Part shown: positions 16,886-25,695 of the stretch, piece by piece
How the letters are laid out: each line of letters opens with the position of its first letter
How positions within the stretch are numbered: the first letter of the stretch is position 1
Assembly (NCBI GenBank): GCA_964342855.1
Contig: CAYFIB010000005.1
Span: 59,710-123,709, forward strand
Source: JBCBJX01 sp964342855
GTDB lineage: Bacteria; Pseudomonadota; Alphaproteobacteria; Caulobacterales; Parvularculaceae
Length of the DNA stretch: 64,000 nucleotides
Direction: 5' to 3'
Translations under genes and position numbers: made by a program
The notes under the pieces: model-generated
What the model saw: only the letters and a program-made list of their open reading frames with translations
Databases searched by the model: none
What the model was told of the DNA's origin: nothing

Positions 16886-17989
16886 ATGTCCGTCGTCGCG
16901 CTCGCCGCCGCTTTCGCCCTCGCCGCCGCTTTCGATGAAGAGCCCGCCGGCGTCGTTCCCGCCGAGATGTGCGGGACGTACTTCCTCGTCTCTGTGGTGC
17001 TGGAGAGCGAAAGCGACCGCCCGCCGGAGAACCGCACCCTCACCTTCATCTACGACACCGGCGCGTCGGGCTCCCTTGTCGACCCGGACGCCATCGAACG
17101 CATCTCCGGCGTGCGCGTGCCGGTTGGGAACCGGGCGATCATCCGCAATGCGAGCGCGGGCGACGTGAAATACAACAAGCTGCCCGCTCGCGTGCGCGAG
17201 TTCGACCACATTTCGCGCGCCCTTGGCCGTCCCGTGGACGGGCTCCTCTCATACGACGCCTTCGGACCGTTTCTCATCACGCTCGACTACGAGGCGGGCG
17301 ACATCAAACTCGCGCGCGGCGAACTGCCGAGGCCGGACGGAAAGACCGTCTTCAGCTCCCGCGGCAAGGACGAACGCCCGTGGGTGAAGGTGAAGCTCGG
17401 CGGCAAGCGGGAACGTCTGCTGGTCGATTCCGGCGCCCGCAACGCCGTCGCGGTGAATAATCTGGACCGGTACGATCTCGTCAGCGAGCCGGTTCCCCTC
17501 GGCGCGGCGATCCGCCTCAAACGCATCGAGAAGAGGTACGCCGCCCGACTGACCGGGGCGCTCACGCTAGGCGATGTCGCCTACGACCGTCCGATAGCGG
17601 AGAAAACGCCGGGCAATCAGCTGCTTGGCGGCGAGGTGCTGCAGCACTTCCGCATCACGCTGGACAATGAGAACCGCCGCATCCGCTTCGTGCAGGCGAC
17701 GCCGGGGCGCCTCTCCTCCCCCGAGCGGCGTGAGACGGGCGCGTTTCTGAAACCGGTCGACGAAGGGCTGGAGATTTTCGGGATCGCCGAAGGAAGCGCC
17801 GCGGAAGCCGCGGGGCTCGAAGTCGGCGACATTCTCACCGCCATGGACGGAAAACCCGCGTTCGATCGCGGCTGCCCGCGCCGACGCGACGGAACCGAAG
17901 AACAGCCCGAAGAGGTGGTCGTCACCCGAATGCGTAACGGCGAAGCGCAGGACGTGCGCCTCGATCTGTCAGAGCCCTTCATCAAGTGA
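16886..17989 (+). CDS. Secreted two-lobed retropepsin-like aspartyl protease with PDZ domain
   Basis: 367 residues from the ATG at 16886. The N-terminus is a short signal peptide (SVVALAAAFALAAAF). Two aspartyl-protease lobes follow: FIYDTGASG with Asp57-Thr-Gly, and LLVDSGARN with Asp181-Ser-Gly. Each lobe is followed by strand-rich sequence ending in a YEAGDIKLARG or NENRRIRFVQ hairpin. A PDZ domain (EGLEIFGIAEGSAAEAAGLEVGD, about 296-345) closes the protein. Retropepsins normally carry one DTG per chain and dimerise; here both halves are in one polypeptide. A periplasmic proteolytic role is inferred. The PDZ may bind substrate tails. Confidence 0.82.
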   Translation: MSVVALAAAFALAAAFDEEPAGVVPAEMCGTYFLVSVVLESESDRPPENRTLTFIYDTGASGSLVDPDAIERISGVRVPVGNRAIIRNASAGDVKYNKLPARVREFDHISRALGRPVDGLLSYDAFGPFLITLDYEAGDIKLARGELPRPDGKTVFSSRGKDERPWVKVKLGGKRERLLVDSGARNAVAVNNLDRYDLVSEPVPLGAAIRLKRIEKRYAARLTGALTLGDVAYDRPIAEKTPGNQLLGGEVLQHFRITLDNENRRIRFVQATPGRLSSPERRETGAFLKPVDEGLEIFGIAEGSAAEAAGLEVGDILTAMDGKPAFDRGCPRRRDGTEEQPEEVVVTRMRNGEAQDVRLDLSEPFIK

Positions 17990-18063
17990 CCTGAGGTTTG
18001 CCACGCGCCGGATTGCACGGCATTCTCCGCCCCGAATGACCTTTAAGGTCTGGGGAGGGGTCC

Positions 18064-19152
18064 ATGCGCATCATCATCGCCGCCTCCGCGGCTCTTTTCG
18101 CCTTGTTCGCGAGCGCCGCTGCGCAGGAGTATCTCGACGCTTACAAGGCCTATAACGCGGCGCTGGAGCGAGGAGATCGCGCCGCCGCCGTCGACGCCGC
18201 TGAACGCGCCTGGCGCGCGGCGGAAAAGGAACTTGGTGACGACGCGACGACGGCGGTTCTGGCGTTCAATTATCTGGGGCTGATCGCGTACTCGGACGTT
18301 TCGCGGGCGGAGGAGCCGGCGCGCCGGGTCGATGAATTGCTTTCATCCTTCGGCGATGACCTGCCGGCCGATGACGCGCGCGCCATCGTCGCCTGGGCGG
18401 CCTACGCGAACAGCGAGAAGCGGACGCGGGATGCGCGCGCCTTCCGAAAGAGCCTAATCGATATTGACCGCGACAACCCGACGCCAAGTTTCGATCTGAC
18501 ACGGGCGTGGATGTCCCTGACAAGCACGCTGTTTCGCGCCGGAAACAACCGCAGCGCGGTCGCAGCTTCCGAGCGGGCAGAAGAACTGCTCGAGGCCGTC
18601 GAACCTGAGGCCGCTCGTGCGAAGGCGGAAATCTACTACTTCCGCAGCGCCGCTCGGCTGCTCGGCGATCCGTCGTCGAGGCTCGCCGCCATCCGGTCGC
18701 ACGAAGACATCGAGTTCGCCCGAACCCTGCTGCCGTCCCAACCAAGCCTCGACGATTTTGACCAACTCGTTGTCGACGCCGCGGCATGGGATGCAGCCCT
18801 TCATGCTGTAGCTCGCACACGGAGTTTCGACATCGGTTCCAAGTATGCGGCCGACATCCCGCCCATCTTCAAGCGCAGCGCAGAACGCGGAGCGTGCGAA
18901 TTGAACTGGGATGATCGTTCGCCTCCGGATTACCCGCCGAAGGCTGGCAGGAGAGGATATATCGGAGCCGTGCTCATCGGTTTCGATGTTGATGAAGTCG
19001 GCGTTTCTCGCGCCAAGATCCTCGCAGAAGTCCCATCGCCATATTTTGGTGAAGCCGCACTAATTGCGGTTGAACGGTGGAGGTTGAAAACGCCGCCACC
19101 GGAAAAATGCAGACGCGATCATGTCACGCAATTCGTTTTCGCCTTCCCGTAA
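18064..19152 (+). CDS. Exported protein with helical repeat region and TonB-like C-terminal domain
   Basis: 362 residues, GGGGAGGGG upstream. Signal peptide MRIIIAASAALFALFASAAAQ, then a helical TPR-like region (AYKAYNAALERGDRAAAVDAAERAWRAAEKELG onward, to about 240). The C-terminal ~90 residues (PDYPPKAGRRGYIGAVLIGFDVDEVGVSRAKIL through FGEAALIAVERWRL) match the TonB C-terminal fold. No N-terminal TM-Pro-rich region is present, so it is not a true energy transducer. Similar periplasmic proteins are common in this group and their role is unknown. The 3' end is 50 bases from the next gene. Confidence 0.75.
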   Translation: MRIIIAASAALFALFASAAAQEYLDAYKAYNAALERGDRAAAVDAAERAWRAAEKELGDDATTAVLAFNYLGLIAYSDVSRAEEPARRVDELLSSFGDDLPADDARAIVAWAAYANSEKRTRDARAFRKSLIDIDRDNPTPSFDLTRAWMSLTSTLFRAGNNRSAVAASERAEELLEAVEPEAARAKAEIYYFRSAARLLGDPSSRLAAIRSHEDIEFARTLLPSQPSLDDFDQLVVDAAAWDAALHAVARTRSFDIGSKYAADIPPIFKRSAERGACELNWDDRSPPDYPPKAGRRGYIGAVLIGFDVDEVGVSRAKILAEVPSPYFGEAALIAVERWRLKTPPPEKCRRDHVTQFVFAFP

Positions 19153-19202
19153 CCAGTGAGCGACGGTTGACCTCGCAGCCAGTTCGCGACGACTTAGCTT
19201 CG

Positions 19203-20849
19203 ATGCCCAAGATGCCTCAGCCCGGCGCGCCGCGCGCCCCGTTCCGCGCCGGCGCGCAACGCCCGGACGCGCGCGCCCTCTCCGATATCGAGCGTGATCT
19301 GAAAGCGGCCGTTGCGGCGCATCAGGCGGGCGATCTCGACGCCGCGGAGAAAGGCTATCGCTCCGTCCTCGACCGGGCGCCGAGCCAGGCGGACGCCCTC
19401 AACCTTCTCGGCGTCATCCGTGCGGAGAAGCAGGATCTCGATTACGCCATCGAGCTTCTGGAGGCCGCCGCCCGGCGCCGACCGCGCGATCCGGTGGTGC
19501 TCAACAATCTCGGCCACGCCGCCGAACGCGCCCGCCAGCACGACCGGGCCATCGACGCGCTGGAGCGCGCCGTCGCCCTGAAGCCGGATTTCGCCGAAGC
19601 CTTCGGCAACCTCATTCAGGCCCTGCGCGGCGCCGGCCAGATTAAACGCGCCGAACACGCCATCGGCCTCCTGCGCGAGATCCGCGACGGCTCCCTCCTC
19701 GCCGATATGGAGGAGGCGCGCCTCAGAGCTGATATCGGGGACAAGGACGCCGCCGGCGATATCCTCCGTAAGCGCATCAACACCGACCCGCAATATGGCC
19801 CCGCCTGGCAGCAGCTCGCGCATCTTTCGAAATGGAAAGAAGGCGATCCGCTCATCGACCGCCTGCTTTCGGAGATCGACAACGCTTCCGGCAATCCGCG
19901 GCGCCTCAAAGCCATGAGCTACGCCGCCGGCAAGATTTTCGACGATCTCGGCGAGTACGACCGCGCCTTCGCGCACTGGGAGACGGCGAACGCGCAGGAC
20001 CCGCAGGTCTATGACCATTCGCAGACGGAGCGCCTGTTTGACGAGATCAAGAAAACAGTCGACCTCAAATTCTATGAAGAGCGCGCCGACTGGGGCGTCG
20101 AGAGCGAACGCCCGGTTTTCATCGTCGGCATGCCGCGCTCAGGAACGACGCTGACAGAACAGATCCTCGCATCGCACCCGGACGTTTTCGGCGCGGGCGA
20201 GTTGGAATACGCCGCGCAGGTCCGCCATGGCGTGCCCGCGATGACCGCCACGGGCGAGCCCTACCCGCCGGGCCTGAAGAAACTGACCAAACCGGGCGCC
20301 GCCGCCCTCGCCTGGCGGTATCTCGCCAAGCTCGACCAACTCGACCGAACCGCCGCGCGCGTCACCGACAAGATGCCCCACAATTTCATCGCGCTCGGAC
20401 TACTCGCCCTCCTCTTCCCGAAGGCGACGTTCGTGCACTGCGTGCGCCACCCATTCGACACCTGCCTCTCCTGCTGGCAGCGGGAGTTTGCAGCGTCCCA
20501 CGCCTACAACCGCTCCCTCGCCGATCTCGGGCGCTACTACCAAGCCTATCGCGAACTCATGGAGTTCTTCGAGGAAGCGCTGCCGGTGACGATTTTCACG
20601 GCGGATTACGACGCCCTCGTCGCCGATCAGGCGGAGCGGTCTCGCGCGCTGATCGCGCACGCAGGGCTCGACTGGACCGACGCCGTGCTCGACTTCCACC
20701 GCACCGAACGCCGGGTCGCGACGCCTTCCAACATGCAGGTGCGCCAGCCGCTCTATGCGTCGTCTTCCCAGCGTTGGCGCAATTATGAGGCGCATCTGGA
20801 GCCGCTGAAGGCGGCAATCGACGAAAAATATTTAGAGCCCGGGAACTGA
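19203..20849 (+). CDS. TPR-repeat sulfotransferase family protein
   Basis: 548 residues from ATG 19203 (ATG 19212 is an alternative). TPR motifs fill about 30-270 (for example DLDAAEKGYRSVLDRAPSQADALNLLGVI and QHDRAIDALERAVALKPDFAEAF). The sulfotransferase domain starts with the 5'-PSB PAPS-binding loop FIVGMPRSGTT (PRSGTT at 311-316), then CVRHPFDTCLSCWQR for the 3'-phosphate site. Such fused TPR-sulfotransferases are frequent in marine alphaproteobacteria and may modify proteins or surface glycans; the acceptor is unknown. No signal peptide, so probably cytosolic. Confidence 0.88.
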   Translation: MPKMPQPGAPRAPFRAGAQRPDARALSDIERDLKAAVAAHQAGDLDAAEKGYRSVLDRAPSQADALNLLGVIRAEKQDLDYAIELLEAAARRRPRDPVVLNNLGHAAERARQHDRAIDALERAVALKPDFAEAFGNLIQALRGAGQIKRAEHAIGLLREIRDGSLLADMEEARLRADIGDKDAAGDILRKRINTDPQYGPAWQQLAHLSKWKEGDPLIDRLLSEIDNASGNPRRLKAMSYAAGKIFDDLGEYDRAFAHWETANAQDPQVYDHSQTERLFDEIKKTVDLKFYEERADWGVESERPVFIVGMPRSGTTLTEQILASHPDVFGAGELEYAAQVRHGVPAMTATGEPYPPGLKKLTKPGAAALAWRYLAKLDQLDRTAARVTDKMPHNFIALGLLALLFPKATFVHCVRHPFDTCLSCWQREFAASHAYNRSLADLGRYYQAYRELMEFFEEALPVTIFTADYDALVADQAERSRALIAHAGLDWTDAVLDFHRTERRVATPSNMQVRQPLYASSSQRWRNYEAHLEPLKAAIDEKYLEPGN

Positions 20850-20996
20850 TTTCGGGCGCAATGGCGCCAAGGTCACGACCCCGCCTTTTTTCGCGTGGAA
20901 AGTGATCTCCGGTTCCGTCGTGAACCGCACACTGGTAGAAGTTCCTCGATGCATGATGCGTTGCAACCGGCTCGTGCATTCGATCAGGGGAGAACC

Positions 20997-21668
20997 ATGC
21001 GGAAATCTTATCTCGTTTCTACGGCGCTCGCGTCGGGCGTCGCCATGACCGGCGCCGCAGCGGCGCAGGACATCTCGCTACGCGGCTTCGGCGGCGTGCA
21101 AATCGGCGGCAACCTCGAAGCGACCGTGAGTCTCGATGTCGACGGGCCGACCAGCTACACCCTCGAGAACAGCGACGATGTCGATCTTGAGAACGGCTTC
21201 ATCGTCGGCGGCGCCCTCGGCGTCAAAATCGGCGACGTTACCATCGACCTCGAAGGCGCGTTCCGCGATGTCGGCGAAATCGTCTTCGACGTGCCGGACT
21301 ATTACGGCGGCGGCACCGTTTCCTACGATGTCGAAGCGAACCTCTACTCGGCCATGGTCAACGGCTGGTACGAGCTTCCGCTGACGCCGCAGCTCGGCCT
21401 CTATGCCGGCGCCGGCATCGGCCTCGCCTATCTCGACGTTGACGAAGACATCGACGCCAAAGCCGCTTTCGCCTTCCAGCTTGGCGCGGGCGTGCGCGTG
21501 AACATCACCGACAACGTCGCCATTGGCGGCGGTTATCGCTATTTCAGCGCCATGGGCCTGATCGACGATTCGTATTCCGAAGTGTACGGCGCCTACACGC
21601 TGACCTACGGTTACGAGCTCGACTACACCGAGAGCTCCTTCATTGTCGAAGCGGTCTTCTCGTTCTAA
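20997..21668 (+). CDS. Outer-membrane beta-barrel protein
   Basis: 223 residues from the ATG at 20997 after AGGGGAGAACC. Signal peptide MRKSYLVSTALASGVAMTGAAAAQ. The mature protein is a run of alternating hydrophobic strands (YSAMVNGWYEL, LGLYAGAGIGLAYLDV, VAIGGGYRYFSAM) and ends SFIVEAVFSF, with the C-terminal Phe expected for BAM recognition. It resembles small eight-strand OmpA/OmpW-like barrels; no periplasmic peptidoglycan domain. Acidic composition is marked. It is followed by a strong terminator. Confidence 0.83.
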   Translation: MRKSYLVSTALASGVAMTGAAAAQDISLRGFGGVQIGGNLEATVSLDVDGPTSYTLENSDDVDLENGFIVGGALGVKIGDVTIDLEGAFRDVGEIVFDVPDYYGGGTVSYDVEANLYSAMVNGWYELPLTPQLGLYAGAGIGLAYLDVDEDIDAKAAFAFQLGAGVRVNITDNVAIGGGYRYFSAMGLIDDSYSEVYGAYTLTYGYELDYTESSFIVEAVFSF

Positions 21669-21692
21669 GGCTCGACCCTTCAGGAATTCTGG

Positions 21693-21726
21693 AAACGCGC
21701 GCCCTTGCGGCGCGCGTTTTCTTTTT
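21693..21726 (+). terminator. Terminator after the beta-barrel gene
   Basis: Stem AACGCGCGC / GCGCGCGTT (21694-21702, 21710-21718) around a seven-base loop, then TTCTTTTT. It is 25 bases after the stop. Confidence 0.9.
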
Positions 21727-21745
21727 GGACGGGGCGCACCTTTGA

Positions 21746-21849
21746 CCGTCATCCCGGCCGAGCGCAGCGAGAGCCGGGACCGAGGGCCGCACGCTCCGTA
21801 CTCCGCCACACTGGCTCCCGGATCGCGCTACGCGCATCCGGGATGACGG
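21746..21849. repeat. Dispersed palindromic intergenic element, copy C
   Basis: 104 bp bounded by perfect 12-bp inverted ends CCGTCATCCCGG (21746-21757) and CCGGGATGACGG (21838-21849). It contains an inner CCGAGCGCAGCGAG arm and a GATCGCGCTACGCGC hairpin. It fills the gap between the terminator and the M20 peptidase gene. Confidence 0.78.
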
Positions 21850-21899
21850 CCCAAAGACGCATCTTTCGAACTCACGAGAAAACGCGCTAGCTTCCGTCC

Positions 21900-23180
21900 A
21901 TGCCTGACGCCTCCCTATTCGACGCTGCGGCGCTCGCCCGCCTCACCCCCGAAGACGACGCCGCCCGCGAGCGCCTCAGCGCGCGCGCCGAGGCCATGCT
22001 GGAGCGCACGATATCGTGGGCGCGCGTCAATACGGGCAGCTGGAACGTGGAGGGCCTCAACGCCTTTGCGCCGACCCTCGCCGACGCCTTCAAGGAGCTG
22101 GACGCGGACGTGCGTCTCGAACCCGGAGACGCCTTCGAGAAGGTTACGGATGGGGGCGAGATCGAGACAATCGAAACCGCGCCGGTCCTCCGGGTCGAAG
22201 CGCGCACGGACGCGCCCGTACAGGTCGTCATGAGCGGCCACTACGACACGGTTTTCCCTCCTGGTACGTTTGAAACGATCAAGGATCTCGGGAACGGCCG
22301 CTGGAACGGCCCGGGCCTCGCCGACATGAAAGGCGGCCTCATCGTCATGCTGGAAGCGCTGAAAGCGTTCGAGGCGGGGCCGCTAAAGGAAAAGCTCGGT
22401 TATCGGATCGTCGTGTCGCCGGACGAAGAGATCGGCAATTTCGCGAGCGCCCGCGCGCTTACCGAAGCCGCCTCCGCCGGCGCCCACATCGGCATGACCT
22501 ACGAGCCCGCCATGGAGACCGGCGCCATGTCCGGCGGCCGCAAGGGGTCGTCCGTGTTCGACATCGTGCTCCACGGCAAGGCCGCCCATGCGGGACGCGC
22601 GAAGGAAGACGGGCGCAGCGCCATCGAGGCCGCCGCGGAGCTGGTCGTCGGCCTCGAAGCGCTCAACGGGAAACGCGAGGGCGTTTCGGTCAATGTCGGC
22701 TCCATCGACGGCGGCGGCGCGGTGAACATCGTGCCGGATCTCGCCATCGTGCGCTTCGGGGCCCGCGCCCCGGACGCTGACGCCGCGGATTGGACGACGG
22801 CGGAAGTGCGGAAGCTCTTTGAAAAAGCCTGCGCGCGCGACGGCGTCACCGGCCACGTGCATGGCGGCTTCTACCGTCCGCCGAAACCGCGCAACGCCGC
22901 CCAACACGCGCTTTTCGACGCGGTGGCCGCGACCGGCTCCGCCCTCGGACTATCGCTGGAATTCGCCGATACCGGCGGCGTCTGCGAAGGCAACAACATC
23001 TTCGCGGCGGGCGTGCCGAACGTCGATACGCTCGGCGTGCGCGGCGGGCGCATTCACTCTGCGGAGGAATTCGTCGATGCGGGCAGCTTCGCCGAGCGCG
23101 CGACGCTTTCGGCGCTCCTCCTCAACCGCCTCGCCGACGAGCGGCTCGACGGCGCGGGCGTGAAAGCGCTGATGGGCTGA
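21900..23180 (+). CDS. M20 family metallopeptidase/amidohydrolase
   Basis: 426 residues. Zinc-site segments are in the family order: SGHYDTVFPPG (His and the Asp two residues on), GPGLADMKGGL (bridging Asp), SPDEEIGNFAS (Glu-Glu), then a dimerisation domain (KAAHAGRAKEDGRSAIEAAAELV) and the late His in GGRIHSAEEFVD. The pattern is closest to carboxypeptidase G2/ArgE-type M20 enzymes, which remove acyl or glutamyl groups from amino acids. No signal peptide is evident, so it is likely cytosolic. The stop lies four bases before rlmJ, suggesting co-transcription. Confidence 0.9.
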   Translation: MPDASLFDAAALARLTPEDDAARERLSARAEAMLERTISWARVNTGSWNVEGLNAFAPTLADAFKELDADVRLEPGDAFEKVTDGGEIETIETAPVLRVEARTDAPVQVVMSGHYDTVFPPGTFETIKDLGNGRWNGPGLADMKGGLIVMLEALKAFEAGPLKEKLGYRIVVSPDEEIGNFASARALTEAASAGAHIGMTYEPAMETGAMSGGRKGSSVFDIVLHGKAAHAGRAKEDGRSAIEAAAELVVGLEALNGKREGVSVNVGSIDGGGAVNIVPDLAIVRFGARAPDADAADWTTAEVRKLFEKACARDGVTGHVHGGFYRPPKPRNAAQHALFDAVAATGSALGLSLEFADTGGVCEGNNIFAAGVPNVDTLGVRGGRIHSAEEFVDAGSFAERATLSALLLNRLADERLDGAGVKALMG

Positions 23181-23184
23181 GGCC

Positions 23185-24021
23185 GTGCTCTCCTACCGAC
23201 ACGGCTACCACGCCGGAAACCACGCCGATGTTCTGAAGCATGCGGTTTACGCGTTCTGCCTTGCGTATCTGACGCGCAAGGAGAAACCGCTGCTCCTGCT
23301 CGACACCCACGCAGGCGGCGGCGTCTATGATCTTCAGAGCCCGGAAGCTCAGAAAACCGGCGAGTTCCGGGACGGCGTCGCGAAAGTGTTCGGCCGCGAT
23401 GATGCGCCCGCGCTGCTGACGCCGTGGCTCGACCGCGTCGCGGCGTACAACGCCGACGGCGTGTTGCGCCGATATCCGGGCTCCCCCGCCCTCGCCCTTG
23501 ACGGCGCGCGATCAGGCGACCGCCTCGCCTTTTTCGAACTGCACGGAAACGAGGAAAGCGCGCTCGCGCGTGTCGTCGGCAAGCGGCCAAATCTCAGCAT
23601 TCAGAACTCGGACGGACTGCAGGGCCTCCTCGCCCTGACCCCGCCGCCGGAGCGGCGCATGCTCGCGCTGATCGATCCGAGCTATGAGATCAAATCCGAC
23701 TACGCAGCCGTCGTCGCCGCCGTGAGCAAAGCATGGCGGAAGTTTCCGTCCGGCTGCTACATCGTCTGGCGCCCGGTGATCGACCGCGCCCGGACGGACG
23801 CCATGGCGAAGGGGTTCGTGGAAGCCGGCCTCTCGGACCTCTACGACATCGAGCTCTGCATGGAGCCGGACACCGACGCGCGCGGCATGACCGGCTCCGG
23901 CCTCTGGATCATCAACCCGCCCTACACCCTGCCCGACGCCGCCCGCGAGGCGCTGCCCTGGCTCGCGGAAACGCTGGGCGCGGCAGGTCCGGTTCGTTCC
24001 GAATGGCTGATCGGCGAGTAG
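23185..24021 (+). CDS. rlmJ: 23S rRNA (adenine(2030)-N6)-methyltransferase
   Basis: 278 residues with a GTG start; the opening LSYRHGYHAGNHADVLKHAV is the RlmJ signature and fixes the start. DTHAGGGVYDL is the SAM-binding motif and IDPSYEIKSDY is the amino-methyltransferase DPPY-type motif, here DPSYE as is typical for RlmJ. WIINPPYTLP closes the domain. The enzyme methylates A2030 of 23S rRNA. It follows the M20 gene by four bases and converges on the alcohol dehydrogenase. Confidence 0.94.
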   Translation: MLSYRHGYHAGNHADVLKHAVYAFCLAYLTRKEKPLLLLDTHAGGGVYDLQSPEAQKTGEFRDGVAKVFGRDDAPALLTPWLDRVAAYNADGVLRRYPGSPALALDGARSGDRLAFFELHGNEESALARVVGKRPNLSIQNSDGLQGLLALTPPPERRMLALIDPSYEIKSDYAAVVAAVSKAWRKFPSGCYIVWRPVIDRARTDAMAKGFVEAGLSDLYDIELCMEPDTDARGMTGSGLWIINPPYTLPDAAREALPWLAETLGAAGPVRSEWLIGE

Positions 24022-24024
24022 CCG

Positions 24025-25050
24025 CTACGTCTTCTCAAAAAGAACGATCGGACGATGGCTGGGAATCGCCAGGCGTTCCGGCACGTCATCCAGATCGACG
24101 ATCTCCGATTCGATCGCCCTCGGATTGATGAGCCCGGCCTCCAACGCTTTCACGACCTCCGGCATATGCAGGCGCGTCGGGTTGTAGGTCGACAGGAGGG
24201 TGACGCCGGAATAGTGCATCCGCCCGAGCGGCAGCGCGACCGTTTCGAAGAAAATGACCATGTTCGTGCAGAACGCGCCGGGCGCCGCGGAAAGGAGACA
24301 GAATTCCAGCGGTTCCGTTCCGGGGCGGGCGTTCAGGATCACGTCGTACTTCTCGGCGGTTTTCAGATCCGCCGCCCACGCAAGCGGCGTCGCGCCAAGA
24401 TCTTCCGCGAGCTTCAGTCGGCTCGGATTGTCGTCGACATAGGTCACGAGGCTCGCGCCGGCGGCGATGGCCCATTGCACAGCGTAAAGTCCGTAACCGC
24501 CGAAACTCGTGATAAGGACGCGCCCGCCTGGACGGTCCCGCAGATGCGGCACGGTCGCGCTCCACGCGTCCGACAAATTGTCTCCCAGCGACACCGCCGC
24601 TATCGGATCAATCGACGCTGGCAGTTTGACTAGCGCGTGACCGCCCCAGGGCACGCGGAACTTTTCGGAAAACATCCCTCCCCATTCTCCAGCCTGCGGA
24701 AAGCCATAGGAGGGTATGCGGTCGGGCAGGTTCTTGTGTTCGCAATGGAGCGGCGTGCGGTTGGCGCAGGGCGCGCACGCGCCGCAGGTTCGGTGATAGG
24801 GAACCGAGACAACGTCGCCGACGTTCAATCCGTGCACGTCATCGCCCACCTCCACGACGCGCGCCACGCTCTCATGACCGATCGAAAACGGCGGTTCGTA
24901 GGGGCTGAAGCCGAGAATGACCGCCTGATCGACATCGCAGGTCGTCGCCGCGATCGGCGCCACGATCACCTCATGATCGGCTTTCAGCTTTGGTTCCGGT
25001 ACGTCGCGCCAGGCAAGTTTGCTCGGCCCCTCGTAGAAAAGCTGTCTCAC
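24025..25050 (-). CDS. Zinc-binding alcohol dehydrogenase (MDR superfamily)
   Basis: 341 residues. The catalytic zinc region has TTCDVDQAV and the GHE motif (SIGHESVARVVEVGD). The structural zinc lobe is CGACAPCANRTPLHC with all four cysteines. The Rossmann segment SFGGYGLYAVQWAIAAGASLVTYVDDN departs from the usual GxGxxG as GGYG, and the acidic pair VDD suggests NAD+. The gene is divergent from an HxlR regulator with a 127-bp gap holding an inverted repeat, so the regulator very likely controls it. The alcohol or formaldehyde substrate is unknown. Confidence 0.88.
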   Translation of the reverse strand: MRQLFYEGPSKLAWRDVPEPKLKADHEVIVAPIAATTCDVDQAVILGFSPYEPPFSIGHESVARVVEVGDDVHGLNVGDVVSVPYHRTCGACAPCANRTPLHCEHKNLPDRIPSYGFPQAGEWGGMFSEKFRVPWGGHALVKLPASIDPIAAVSLGDNLSDAWSATVPHLRDRPGGRVLITSFGGYGLYAVQWAIAAGASLVTYVDDNPSRLKLAEDLGATPLAWAADLKTAEKYDVILNARPGTEPLEFCLLSAAPGAFCTNMVIFFETVALPLGRMHYSGVTLLSTYNPTRLHMPEVVKALEAGLINPRAIESEIVDLDDVPERLAIPSHRPIVLFEKT

Positions 25051-25084
25051 GATCCTGTCCCCCGCGCATGAACGTTTTTAGTTT

Positions 25085-25117
25085 CATCATTAGACTATTT
25101 TAATTAGTTCTATGATG
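25085..25117. promoter_or_regulatory. Candidate HxlR operator (imperfect inverted repeat)
   Basis: CATCATTAGAC (25085-25095) faces GTTCTATGATG (25107-25117) with an 11-base A+T-rich spacer; 8 of 11 arm positions pair. It sits centrally in the A+T-rich gap between the divergent dehydrogenase and HxlR genes, where a winged-helix dimer would be expected to bind. Function is inferred. Confidence 0.5.
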
Positions 25118-25177
25118 CAACCTGCTTTCGCGCCATACTGGATGACGGAATCGCGGCTCTCTGAGTAGGAACCCGCC

Positions 25178-25690
25178 ATGCGACGGAAAAGTTTTGAGGA
25201 TATGGAGTGCGGCATCGCGCGCGCGCTCGAAACGATCGGCGATCCGTGGTCGTTTCTCATCGTCCGTGACGCTCTATTCGGTGCACGGACGTTCGACGCA
25301 TTTCACCGCAATCTCGGCATCGCGAAGAATACGCTCTCCGACCGGCTAGCCCATCTCGTCGAAGTCGGCGTTCTCGCGCGCGATCAGGACCCGGAGGACG
25401 GGCGGCGGGTGACCTACATGCTGCTTGAAAAGGGCGAGGAACTCATCGTCGTCCTCATTGCGCTCTCTCAGTGGGGAAACAAATGGGCGTTCCCGGATAC
25501 CGGCGCGCCCTCATTTGTCGCGGACCGCAAAAGCGCCTCCCCGGTCGCGCAGGTCCAGATTGAAAGCAGGAACGGCGAGGCCCTGAGCGCGGCTGATCTC
25601 ATGATGATCCCAGGCCCCTCCGCGTCGGACCGGCTGCGACAGGCCTTCGACGATATGAAAAAACGCACGGCGCCGAACGCCAATTTTTAG
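25178..25690 (+). CDS. HxlR-family winged-helix transcription regulator
   Basis: 170 residues. The HxlR core is CGIARALETIGDPWSFLIVRDALFGARTFDAFHRNLGIAKNTLSDRLAHLVEVGVL, including the near-N-terminal Cys present in redox/electrophile-sensing members, followed by the wing RRVTYMLLEKG. About 60 extra C-terminal residues follow the usual domain. HxlR proteins often respond to formaldehyde, quinones or other electrophiles and control a divergently placed enzyme; here that would be the zinc alcohol dehydrogenase. Confidence 0.9.
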   Translation: MRRKSFEDMECGIARALETIGDPWSFLIVRDALFGARTFDAFHRNLGIAKNTLSDRLAHLVEVGVLARDQDPEDGRRVTYMLLEKGEELIVVLIALSQWGNKWAFPDTGAPSFVADRKSASPVAQVQIESRNGEALSAADLMMIPGPSASDRLRQAFDDMKKRTAPNANF

Positions 25691-25695
25691 GCGCC

